NCBI GenBank assembly: GCA_943913645.1
Contig: CALTYZ010000014.1
Location: 1-63,292 of the forward strand
Source: an uncultured Corynebacterium sp.
GTDB lineage: Bacteria; Actinomycetota; Actinomycetes; Mycobacteriales; Mycobacteriaceae
Reading direction: 5' to 3'
Length of the DNA stretch: 63,292 nucleotides
The notes below the pieces were generated by a model. That model worked only from the letters and a program-made list of their open reading frames with translations. It ran no database searches and was not told the DNA's origin. Positions 41,569-49,436 of the stretch are shown here, in pieces; within the stretch, counting starts at the first letter, position 1, and each line of letters opens with the position of its first letter. The position numbers and the translations under genes were made by a program.

Positions 41569-42529
41569 GGTGCACATGTTGACCGCAGTTGCGGCGGTGT
41601 GCGCTGCAACCGCCTGCACCACCGTGCCTGAACCTGGCTCGCCCACGCCGGACACGGAGGCGATTGTGGTGACCGGCTCGGCCACGGTAGAACCGATTAC
41701 CACATATATTGCGCAACATGGTGCCCAGCGCGGCGACGTCAACGTACACATCGAGGCAATTGGTTCCACCGACGGTTTTGCACGCTTCTGCAACGGCGAG
41801 GCCGACATCAACGACGCATCCGTCCCCATCCCCGGGCCCGGGGCAGGCGTGGACTACCAAAAAGCGTGCGCTGATTCCGGGGTGAGCTACGTTGAATTGC
41901 CCATTGCGCTCGACGCGATCACACTGGTGAAAAACGCACACAATACGTGGGCGCAGGACTTAAGCGTTGCGCAGCTGCGCGAGATCTGGTCTGCTAATTC
42001 GCAGGTAACACGCTGGTCAGACATCGACCCTGCCTGGCCCGATGATGAGATTGTGTTCTCTGGCCGTCCGGTGGGCTCCGGCACACTGGATGTGTTTACC
42101 TCCACCGTCTTAGGCGGCGAGGACATTCGCGATGACTACCAGGCCACCGACGACATTGATGAGCTGTCTTCCTGGATCGCCGACGACCCGAACAGCCTCG
42201 GCTTCATGGGTATCGGCAACTACCTGGCCACGACAGGCACCGTGCGTGACCGCATTGACAACGTCCTGGTTGACGGCGTCGCCCCGGGGCGGGAAGAAAC
42301 CCAAAGCGGCCACTACCCGCTGGCGCGCCCCCTGTTTCTCTATGTCAACACTGACGCTGCTGAACGCGACGTCGTCGATCGCTTTGTCACCAACTATTTA
42401 GACAAGGTTGAGGAGGTGCTGCCGCGGGTGTACTACTACCAACTCGCGCAGCAGGAGTATGAGCAAACCCGTCAGCGATACGTGGCCCGCATCACTGGCG
42501 CCGACGAACGGTGGCAGCCAAAGCGCTAG
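41558..42529 (+). CDS. PstS-like phosphate-binding lipoprotein
   Basis: 323 residues. Lipoprotein signal with ATAC lipobox (lipidated Cys20), then the periplasmic-binding fold of PstS: GSATVEPITTYIAQ (the phosphate loop, usually GSxTV), GSTDGFARFCNGEADINDASVPI (shown as GSTDGFARFC and NDASVPI), GRPVGSGTLDVFTS and YPLARPLFLYVN. No pstCAB genes follow, so it may serve as an orphan receptor or partner of another transporter, e.g. the Na/Pi gene upstream. Overlaps the preceding coiled-coil gene by 11 bases. Confidence 0.85.
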   Translation: MKHKVHMLTAVAAVCAATACTTVPEPGSPTPDTEAIVVTGSATVEPITTYIAQHGAQRGDVNVHIEAIGSTDGFARFCNGEADINDASVPIPGPGAGVDYQKACADSGVSYVELPIALDAITLVKNAHNTWAQDLSVAQLREIWSANSQVTRWSDIDPAWPDDEIVFSGRPVGSGTLDVFTSTVLGGEDIRDDYQATDDIDELSSWIADDPNSLGFMGIGNYLATTGTVRDRIDNVLVDGVAPGREETQSGHYPLARPLFLYVNTDAAERDVVDRFVTNYLDKVEEVLPRVYYYQLAQQEYEQTRQRYVARITGADERWQPKR

Positions 42530-42538
42530 GATATTGGT

Positions 42539-43192
42539 GTGAGTTCCCCGTACCACCACCTTCGGCTATCGGATGCTGAACGCGCCGATGCGATGGCCGC
42601 GCTCGGACACGCCTTCGGCGAAGGCCGCTTCAGCCTGGAGGAATACGACAACCGCTGCAAAGCGGTCGCCGCGGCAGACTTCCGCTCCGACCTACTCCCC
42701 CTGTTCGAAGACATCCCCCAAAACCCGGACCAAACACTTCCCTCCGGCGCAGCTCCGGGGATGCAAACAGAGATCCCGGGGGAGATGGTTGTCTACACGG
42801 CGAAAGAAATCATGCAGACCCGCCGTGCAGGACGCCGGATGCGCACCGGTGCTTTCCTGCTCGGCTCCACTGGGGCACTCGCCGGCACGATGGTGCTAGG
42901 CGGGCTCGGGGCAGAAATTCTCGCTGGCGTGTGCTTCTTGCTCATCCCCACATTGTTCGTGCTGCTTTATGTGATGAAGGTCGGCCCGGACGAATGGTAC
43001 ACACCATCCCTACGCCAGCTTGAGCGCAACCGCCGCGAGCTGGTGCGGGCCAAACAGCTCGAAATCGAAGCATCGCAGGCCTACGAGCAAGCCCAGCGCA
43101 AGCTGGAACGAAAAGCGCAAATTGATCGCCTCACCGATGACGCCCTCAACATGGCCCAACAAACCATGAACAGGTTCAAACCACGTGATTAA
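42539..43192 (+). CDS. DUF1707 domain membrane protein
   Basis: 217 residues. The first ~55 form a DUF1707/SHOCT-like domain: LRLSDAERADAMAALGHAF, GRFSLEEYDNR, AVAAADFRSDLLPLFEDI. Two membrane spans follow (GAFLLGSTGALAGTMVLGG and LAGVCFLLIPTLFVLLYVM), then a long charged coiled coil (EASQAYEQAQRKLERKAQ). GTG 42539 lies 9 bases after the PstS-like stop. The DUF1707 domain occurs at N-termini of actinobacterial membrane proteins; function unknown. Confidence 0.8.
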   Translation: MSSPYHHLRLSDAERADAMAALGHAFGEGRFSLEEYDNRCKAVAAADFRSDLLPLFEDIPQNPDQTLPSGAAPGMQTEIPGEMVVYTAKEIMQTRRAGRRMRTGAFLLGSTGALAGTMVLGGLGAEILAGVCFLLIPTLFVLLYVMKVGPDEWYTPSLRQLERNRRELVRAKQLEIEASQAYEQAQRKLERKAQIDRLTDDALNMAQQTMNRFKPRD

Positions 43193-43203
43193 TATGTGGC
43201 TGT

Positions 43204-44508
43204 ATGTCGAAAAAACAGCAGCCAGAGGGTGAGCAGGGAAGCGTCGACACGCAAAAACCTGCTCCAAGCAGCCGGGTGCTGAAAAAGCACCGTCACTTTG
43301 ACCAATCAGACAAGCTCAAAGGCGTCTTTTACGACATTCGCGGGCCCGTGAGCGCCACCGCAGAAAAAATGGAACGCGACGGCCACACCATTCTCAAACT
43401 CAACACCGGCAACCCCGCGATATTCGGCTTCGAGGCACCCGACGTGATCATGCGCGACATGATTGCAAACCTGCCCACCTCCCAGGGCTACACCACCTCC
43501 AAAGGCATCATCTCCGCCCGGCGCGCAGTGGTCACCCGCTACGAAATGCTCGACAACTTCCCCGCCTTCGACGTCGATGACGTCTACTTGGGCAACGGGG
43601 TCAGCGAGCTGATCAGCATGGTCACCCAAGCACTGCTCAACGAAGGCGACGAGATCCTCATCCCGGCACCCGACTACCCACTGTGGACAGCAGCCTCCAC
43701 CCTCGCCGGCGGCAAAGTGGTCCACTACCTATGCGACGAGGAAGATGGCTGGAACCCCTCGCTGGAGGACATCCGCGCCAAAATCACCCCCCGCACCAAA
43801 GCCATTGTGGTGATCAACCCGAACAACCCCACCGGTGCGGTCTACTCTCGCGAGGTGCTCGAAGGCATCGCCAACATTGCCCGCGAGCATGAGCTCATGG
43901 TGCTTAGCGACGAAATCTACGACCGTGTTCTCTACGACAACGCCACCCACATCTCCATGGCAGAAGTCGCCCCCGACCTAGTCTGTGTCACCTTCAACGG
44001 GTTGTCCAAGGCATACCGGGTGTGTGGCTACCGCGCCGGGTGGATGGTGATCACCGGCCCACGCCGCCGCGCCACCGGTTTTATCGAAGGCTTGGACTTG
44101 CTCTCCGGCACCCGCCTGTGCGCGAATGTGCCCGGCCAGCACGCAATCCAAGTGGCACTTGGCGGCCGTCAGTCAATCTACGAGCTCACCTCGGCGGGCG
44201 GGCGGCTGCGTAAACAGCGCGATATTGCGGTGCAAAAACTGCGGGAAATTCCCGGCATCAGCCTGGTTGAGCCGAAAGGCGCGATGTATTGCTTCCCGAA
44301 AATCGACACCGAGATGTATCACATCCACGACGATGAGAAGTTCATGCTTGACCTGCTCAAAACCGAAAAGATCCTCATGGTGCAGGGCACGGGCTTTAAC
44401 TACCCCACCCCGGATCACTTCCGCGTGGTGTTTTTGCCGTGGGCGTCACAGTTAGAAAACGCCATTGAACGCCTCGGCAACTTCCTCGTGGACTACCACC
44501 AGCACTAG
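43204..44508 (+). CDS. alaT: Alanine aminotransferase-type (AlaT) PLP enzyme
   Basis: Class I/II aminotransferase, 434 residues. PLP-binding lysine is Lys269 in NGLSKAYRVCGYRAGW; Asp236 (SDEIYD) contacts the pyridine nitrogen; INPNNPTGAV (about 204-213) contains the conserved Asn; substrate arginine is in the C-terminal FRVVFLP. The N-terminal ~30 residues are a charged extension. The sequence best fits AlaT (alanine/pyruvate-glutamate); aspartate aminotransferase activity cannot be excluded. Ends in a 4-base convergent overlap with ugd. Confidence 0.9.
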   Translation: MSKKQQPEGEQGSVDTQKPAPSSRVLKKHRHFDQSDKLKGVFYDIRGPVSATAEKMERDGHTILKLNTGNPAIFGFEAPDVIMRDMIANLPTSQGYTTSKGIISARRAVVTRYEMLDNFPAFDVDDVYLGNGVSELISMVTQALLNEGDEILIPAPDYPLWTAASTLAGGKVVHYLCDEEDGWNPSLEDIRAKITPRTKAIVVINPNNPTGAVYSREVLEGIANIAREHELMVLSDEIYDRVLYDNATHISMAEVAPDLVCVTFNGLSKAYRVCGYRAGWMVITGPRRRATGFIEGLDLLSGTRLCANVPGQHAIQVALGGRQSIYELTSAGGRLRKQRDIAVQKLREIPGISLVEPKGAMYCFPKIDTEMYHIHDDEKFMLDLLKTEKILMVQGTGFNYPTPDHFRVVFLPWASQLENAIERLGNFLVDYHQH

Positions 44509-45869
44509 GGACAAGCGAGGTCGGCTGCGGTGGCGCGGCCCAGGCAGCGAATATCCCAGCCGGCTGCGCGCCACGTGTCAGGGTCAAGCACATTTCGCCC
44601 GTCAATGATGTGTTTCGCGGCGACAAGCTCACCAGCCCGGCTCGGGTCGAGTTCTTTGAACTCGGCCCATTCGGTTGCGAGGATGACCAGTTCGGCGCTA
44701 CGGAGAGCGTCTTCAAGCGAGTCGGCGTAGTCAAGTGTTGGAAACACCCGCGCCGCATTGCCCATCGCCTGCGGGTCATACACGCGCACACTTGCACCCG
44801 CGAGCGAAAGTTGGCCGGCGACCGCCAACGCTGGCGAGTCGCGCACATCATCCGAATTCGGCTTGAATGCCGCGCCAAGCACGGTGATGCGCTTGCCGAT
44901 GAGTGAGCCCAGCACCTCTTTACTCAGGTTGACGACGCGCTCGCGCCGACGCATATTGATCGCGTCAACCTCACGCAAGAACGTCAGCGCCTGGTCAGCA
45001 CCGATCTCACCGGCACGCGCCATGAAAGCGCGGATGTCCTTCGGCAGGCAACCACCGCCAAAGCCAAGACCGGCGCCGAGAAATTTGCGGCCAATGCGGT
45101 CGTCATACCCAATCGCATCCGCCAGCTGGGTGACATCCGCCCCGACGATCTCGCACACCTCCGCAACCGCGTTGATGAACGAGATTTTCGTCGCCAAAAA
45201 CGCGTTTGCGGAAACCTTCACCAGCTCGGCGGTGTGCAGGTCAGTGACCAAAAACGGGGTGCGGTTTGCCAGTGGGGTGGCGTAGACTTCGCGGGCGATC
45301 GCCTCGGCCCGGGTGGTTGTTTGCGTGCTGGTGCTGGTATTGGTGCCGCGAGTGCCGAGGACGATGCGGTCCGGCTCAATCGTGTCTTGGACTGCGTAGC
45401 CCTCCCGGAGAAACTCCGGGTTCCACGCGACCTCAACGGTAGTGCCCGCCGGTGCTAACTCATCTGCTCTGGCCTGCAGCGCAGCTGCAGTCCCCACCGG
45501 CACCGTGGATTTGCCGAAAACAATGTGATCTCCAACCAGCTTGGGCACCAGATCCTCAATCACCGCCTCGACATAGCGGGTATCGGCCGCATATGAGCCG
45601 CGCTGCTGCGGTGTGCCCACACCGATGAAGTGGATATTGCCAAACTGCGCGGCCCGCTGGTAGTCAGTGGTGAAATCAAGACGCCCCGCTGCAAGGTTGC
45701 GTTGCAGCACCTCCGGCAAACCGGGCTCGTAGAACGGCACTTGTCCGTTTTTGAGCAGCTCGATTTTCGATTCGTCGACGTCCACCCCCAGGACCTCATG
45801 GCCTAACTCAGCCATGCAGGCGGCATGGGTGGCGCCAAGATATCCTGTTCCAATCACCGTCATATGCAT
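44505..45869 (-). CDS. ugd: UDP-glucose 6-dehydrogenase
   Basis: Oxidises UDP-glucose to UDP-glucuronate with two NAD+. 454 residues: NAD loop VIGTGYLGATHAACMAELGH (shown as GTGYLGATHA, 7-16), VGTPQQRGSYAADTRYV, VEVAWNPEFLREG, and nucleophile cysteine in GFGGGCLPKDIRAF (about residue 268); Lys in KVSANAFLATKISFINA. A Thr/Ser-rich insertion (TNTSTSTQTTTRAE) interrupts the region before AREVYATPL. Neighbour dcd recalls mycobacterial dcd-udgA order (Rv0321-Rv0322). Confidence 0.93.
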   Translation of the reverse strand: MHMTVIGTGYLGATHAACMAELGHEVLGVDVDESKIELLKNGQVPFYEPGLPEVLQRNLAAGRLDFTTDYQRAAQFGNIHFIGVGTPQQRGSYAADTRYVEAVIEDLVPKLVGDHIVFGKSTVPVGTAAALQARADELAPAGTTVEVAWNPEFLREGYAVQDTIEPDRIVLGTRGTNTSTSTQTTTRAEAIAREVYATPLANRTPFLVTDLHTAELVKVSANAFLATKISFINAVAEVCEIVGADVTQLADAIGYDDRIGRKFLGAGLGFGGGCLPKDIRAFMARAGEIGADQALTFLREVDAINMRRRERVVNLSKEVLGSLIGKRITVLGAAFKPNSDDVRDSPALAVAGQLSLAGASVRVYDPQAMGNAARVFPTLDYADSLEDALRSAELVILATEWAEFKELDPSRAGELVAAKHIIDGRNVLDPDTWRAAGWDIRCLGRATAADLACP

Positions 45870-45993
45870 ACTCGGTCATTATGCCGCTTCCCCCGGCGGC
45901 CAGCGAGCCAAGTTGCGAGGCCTCGTTGCTCTCGTCGCCCGTTGGGCAAGGCCCTTGCGGTTTGTGGTGATCCGGCCGGGCGGTGTCGGCCAT

Positions 45994-46557
45994 CTACCGG
46001 AAGTTCAGGTAGGCTTTCGACGGCGTCGGCCCGCGCTGCCCCTGATACTTCGACCCGAGTGGCGTGGAGCCGTAGGGGGTTTGCGCCGCAGACGTGAGTT
46101 GAAACAGTGCCAGCTGGCCCACCTTCATGCCTGGCCACAGCGTGATCGGCAGATTAGCCACATTCGACAACTCGAGCGTGATGTGGCCTGAAAAACCAGG
46201 ATCAATGAACCCAGCGGTCGAATGTGTGACCAAGCCAAGGCGCCCGAGCGAGCTTTTGCCTTCCAGCCGCCCAGCGAGATCCGCTGGCAGGGTGAACTGC
46301 TCCAGGGTGGACGCAAGCACGAATTCGCCCGGGTGAAGCACAAACGGCTCACCCTCCGGGACCTCCACTAACGATGTCAGATCCGCCATCTCCTGCTTCG
46401 GGTCGATGTGCGTGTACTTCGAGTTATTGAAAACGCGAAATAAGTTATCGAGGCGAACATCAATCGACGACGGCTGAATCAACGAATCACTGAACAGTGA
46501 GATGCTCAACTGACCGTTCTCAATGGCGCTGCGGATATCACGATCGGAGAGAAGCAC
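45994..46557 (-). CDS. dcd: dCTP deaminase (likely bifunctional, dUMP-forming)
   Basis: Converts dCTP to dUTP and, in actinobacteria, on to dUMP. 187 residues with SIDVRLDNLFRVF, EFVLASTLEQFTLP, and the active-site LEGKSSLGRLGLVTHSTAG (written LEGKSSLGRLGL) with Arg/Glu; FIDPGFSGHITLELSN is the nucleotide-binding strand. The GxPYG loop (TPYGS) and YQGQRGPTPSK tail are typical. GTG start at 46557 (VLLSDRDIR). Confidence 0.95.
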   Translation of the reverse strand: MLLSDRDIRSAIENGQLSISLFSDSLIQPSSIDVRLDNLFRVFNNSKYTHIDPKQEMADLTSLVEVPEGEPFVLHPGEFVLASTLEQFTLPADLAGRLEGKSSLGRLGLVTHSTAGFIDPGFSGHITLELSNVANLPITLWPGMKVGQLALFQLTSAAQTPYGSTPLGSKYQGQRGPTPSKAYLNFR

Positions 46558-46621
46558 GCGCCCAAGTCTACGTCAGGGCTATTTTCGCTTCGCGACGCCC
46601 GGTGCTACAGTGAGCGACATC

Positions 46622-46695
46622 GCCGACGTAGTTTAGTGGTAGAACATCAGCTTCCCAAGCTGAGAGTGCGAGTTCGATTCTCGTCGTCGGCTCCA
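46622..46695 (+). tRNA. tRNA-Gly (anticodon CCC)
   Basis: A complete cloverleaf: acceptor GCCGACG (46622-46628) pairs with CGTCGGC (46685-46691); D arm TTTAGTGGTAGAA; anticodon arm TCAGC-TTCCCAA-GCTGA with anticodon CCC; T arm GCGAG-TTCGATT-CTCGT. The terminal CCA (46693-46695) is encoded. Reads GGG codons. Confidence 0.95.
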
Positions 46696-46793
46696 ATTTT
46701 CAGGCCAGTTGCTCCTTTCTTCCGACATGTTTTCACCAGGGAGTTGGGCGCGTTGGGTGTTACAGCGGGGGCCTCATCAAGCAGAATGCTCCC

Positions 46794-47627
46794 ATGAGAT
46801 TTGAACACGCAGCGGTGATCGCAATGGTTGTGATCGGCGCGGTCCGTGGCATGCGCGGGCGGCCCGCTCCCCCATTCAACGATCTGGACTTCACGCCGAC
46901 CCACCCGACGCCTGTGCTGTACATCCACGGAATTAACAGCCGCGTGAACGCGTTTCGACAAAACGCCGAGTATTTGCGTGACCGCGGATTCTGGGTGTGG
47001 GGCTACGACTACGGTGACATGATCGCTCCTGGGTTCTTCGGCATTGGCAACCTTGACGAGATTGTCAACGACATTGCGCAGCATGTGGATACGGTTTTGC
47101 ACGCAACTGGCGCCGCGCAGGTTGACCTGGTGGCCCACTCCCAAGGCGGGTTGATGGCCAAGTTGTACATTGCCGCCGGCGGTGCAGCGAAGGTGCGACG
47201 GCTCGTCGCAATGGGTGCGAACTTCCACGGAACGGACCTGCGTGGACGCGTTGAACGCTATAAACCGATCATCGACGGCTATCCGCGCTTCGCTTCAGCG
47301 GTAGCCACCCCCGGCGCGGTACAACAGCTCTCCGGATCTCCCTGGTCGCTCGCACACGCAAGCGTGCCAGATACCGACCCCCGAGTGGTCTACACCTCCC
47401 TCTATTCCCCTGCTGACACGGTTGTCACGCCTAATAGCGCGTCAATACTCGTGCCGGTCGATGGCGCGGATGTGGTCAATATCGATGTCTCGAAAGCGTA
47501 CGGCGGGTATGCCCCTTTGCACGCCCTGATGCCACGCGACCCTGTTCTCGCGGAACTAACCCGGTGGGGGCTCGAGCGAGCCGTGGGCGAGCACACGCCA
47601 CCGAAGATCGCCTGGTTGACATCATGA
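46794..47627 (+). CDS. Class 2 lipase/esterase, alpha/beta hydrolase
   Basis: 277 residues. The hydrophobic N-terminus (AAVIAMVVIGAV) may be a signal or anchor. Triacylglycerol lipase/EstA pattern: PVLYIHGINSR (oxyanion region), GFWVWGYDYGD, and nucleophile Ser116 in VDLVAHSQGGLMAK; Asp of the triad likely in YSPADTVVTP and the His in YAPLHALM. Candidate secreted lipase; no Lif partner nearby. ATG 46794 lies 99 bases after the tRNA. Confidence 0.8.
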   Translation: MRFEHAAVIAMVVIGAVRGMRGRPAPPFNDLDFTPTHPTPVLYIHGINSRVNAFRQNAEYLRDRGFWVWGYDYGDMIAPGFFGIGNLDEIVNDIAQHVDTVLHATGAAQVDLVAHSQGGLMAKLYIAAGGAAKVRRLVAMGANFHGTDLRGRVERYKPIIDGYPRFASAVATPGAVQQLSGSPWSLAHASVPDTDPRVVYTSLYSPADTVVTPNSASILVPVDGADVVNIDVSKAYGGYAPLHALMPRDPVLAELTRWGLERAVGEHTPPKIAWLTS

Positions 47628-47630
47628 GAA

Positions 47631-47653
47631 ATAGAATAGATATTCGATTCTAT
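47631..47653. repeat. AT-rich inverted repeat behind the lipase gene
   Basis: ATAGAAT (47631-47637) and ATTCTAT (47647-47653) form a perfect 7-bp hairpin at the edge of a roughly 230-base AT-rich block, starting only 4 bases after the lipase stop. Possibly part of a terminator or regulator site. Confidence 0.4.
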
Positions 47654-47788
47654 ACTGTCAACTAATTTAGCAATTCGTCTAGTTTGAATATTTAAATTGT
47701 ATATTCTTCTTTAAGTATGTTTGCTAGATCATTTTTGCCAATTAGCCTGCTATATTAACATTTATATTTCACATATTCAGATTAGTAC

Positions 47789-47817
47789 TTGACAGGTATC
47801 TTTCGTTTGTTTATATT
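47789..47817 (+). promoter_or_regulatory. Strong sigma-A promoter for the HNH/DUF222 gene
   Basis: TTGACA (47789-47794), 17 bases, TATATT (47812-47817). This is a perfect -35, ideal spacing and near-perfect -10, rare in high-GC actinobacteria. It sits in a very AT-rich block (47628-47850) and would start RNA about 41 bases before GTG 47865, which has a GGGGAGG ribosome site. Confidence 0.75.
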
Positions 47818-47864
47818 CGTTATAGATCATATTTTCGAGTCTATATAGGGCAAGGGGAGGCACA

Positions 47865-49397
47865 GTGACTACATCCATCGACCACGACGTCGAGCGGATC
47901 GTAAGCGCGCTCGAATCCCTCTCTGCGATCATGATGCAGCCAGAGTCCCTCCAGCTCATGAGCATCCACCGAGCGGTCGAGCGACTCCACGGCGCGCTGC
48001 CGCTGCTGGGAAATATCAACGCCTCATTTGCCTACCTATGCCAGCGCGATAACGCCGGGAGCTTGATCGGTGCAAACTATCCCGTCGAATACCTCACTCA
48101 GCGGCTTGGCCTATCACGCAGGAGTGCGTTCGAAATGCTCGATCACGGCAACGCCTTGTTCGGCGAACCGCGATTCAACCCCGTTCCGGCACAGCAGAAC
48201 AGCCCTGACGCTCCAGCAGAGGACTCCGTGCTTTCTGAGCAACAACGACGACAGCAGCAGCACGAGGCCGAACGCCGGAAAGATGCAGCAAAAGCCGCCC
48301 AGGAACGAGCACGCAAAGCTGCTGCGGAGAAGAAAGCATCCGAAGAAAAACGACGGACCATCCGCCAGGCGCTACGCGACCTGAACGAGCACTCCGACCC
48401 AACCCGGGCTGAGCTCTATGCCCACGCCCTGGAGGCCGCCGGAAAAATGACACCCGAAGAGTTGCGAAAATACGTAGCCGTATGCGTCCGCAAAGCAAAC
48501 CGCGCTGGCCGAGACCTCGCAGGCAACATCGACCCGCTGGCGGCGTACAAGAAGCGCACCATCGTATTCAGCGAACCTGACGCCGACGGTGGCTCCTGGG
48601 CGAAGATCTACCTCGACCGCGCATCACGAGCATTACTTGAGGCGGCGCTCGCCGGCGGCGATGCCCCCGGTTCCAACCTGCCGGAGAACCAGGAAGACAA
48701 GCGCGGTAAGCGCCAGCGTCGGTTCGACCAGTTAATGCAGATCATCCGCCGCTACAGCACCAGCAAAACAGCACGCCAGGGCGGCGTTGGCACCCTTGTA
48801 GTGACATTCACCCTCGAAGACCTGCGTACGTCCAACCCTGAAACCGAGTTCGTGTGTAATACCGGGGTCGGTTTGACCGCACTCGACATCGTGCAGCTCG
48901 GCCTTGCCGGTGACAGCTTCGCAGTGCAGTTGGACTCCGCCACGGCTGTCCCGCTGTCCATGGGTCGGGCCCGCTTCGCGAGCGTTGAACAGCGGATCCT
49001 CCTGCTGGCAATGCAGGGAGTGTGCGCATGGAACGGATGCACGAAACCAGGAATTGAGCTTGAGGCGCACCACCTCGTCCCCTACCTCCAAGGCGGGCTG
49101 ACCAGCATAGACAATCTACTCCTGCTGTGTCGAGAGCACCATCGGTGCAATAACGACGAAAGGGACGGCAGCGGTGGAAAGGGATACTTTGACAAAGACC
49201 CCCACACCGGCGCGGTCTACCACCATCCGGTAGGTGGCGGGCCGCCAACCCCAACTACCACCTACCAGTACCGACAATCTCCCGGCCAACGCCTCGCGGA
49301 ACGTGCACGGCGCCGACACGGCCGAGCACAACCACCCAGCAACACGCCGGTTCACGCCATGCGCCCACCAGACCCTGCTTTGTTCCAGCCTGGATAG
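47865..49397 (+). CDS. DUF222/HNH endonuclease (13E12-type) protein
   Basis: 510 residues. N-terminal DUF222 helical domain, a charged coiled stretch (QQQHEAERRKDAAKAAQERA), then a C-terminal HNH domain: CAWNGCTKPG, IELEAHHLVPYLQGG, DNLLLLCREHHRCNN. The two Cys pairs and H-H-N-H spacing fit the metal-binding HNH fold. A Pro/Arg-rich tail follows. Family members occur in many copies in mycobacteria (13E12 repeats) and may be mobile. Starts at GTG 47865. Function in DNA cleavage is inferred. Confidence 0.85.
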   Translation: MTTSIDHDVERIVSALESLSAIMMQPESLQLMSIHRAVERLHGALPLLGNINASFAYLCQRDNAGSLIGANYPVEYLTQRLGLSRRSAFEMLDHGNALFGEPRFNPVPAQQNSPDAPAEDSVLSEQQRRQQQHEAERRKDAAKAAQERARKAAAEKKASEEKRRTIRQALRDLNEHSDPTRAELYAHALEAAGKMTPEELRKYVAVCVRKANRAGRDLAGNIDPLAAYKKRTIVFSEPDADGGSWAKIYLDRASRALLEAALAGGDAPGSNLPENQEDKRGKRQRRFDQLMQIIRRYSTSKTARQGGVGTLVVTFTLEDLRTSNPETEFVCNTGVGLTALDIVQLGLAGDSFAVQLDSATAVPLSMGRARFASVEQRILLLAMQGVCAWNGCTKPGIELEAHHLVPYLQGGLTSIDNLLLLCREHHRCNNDERDGSGGKGYFDKDPHTGAVYHHPVGGGPPTPTTTYQYRQSPGQRLAERARRRHGRAQPPSNTPVHAMRPPDPALFQPG

Positions 49398-49436
49398 CCC
49401 TGCGGCGAGCAGCTAGCGGCGAGCGGCTAGCCAGTA

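Noticed and set aside
46622..46695. tRNA-Gly as an integration site for the following lipase/HNH genes
   Set aside because: No duplicated tRNA 3' end and no integrase downstream; the AT-rich block alone does not prove an island.
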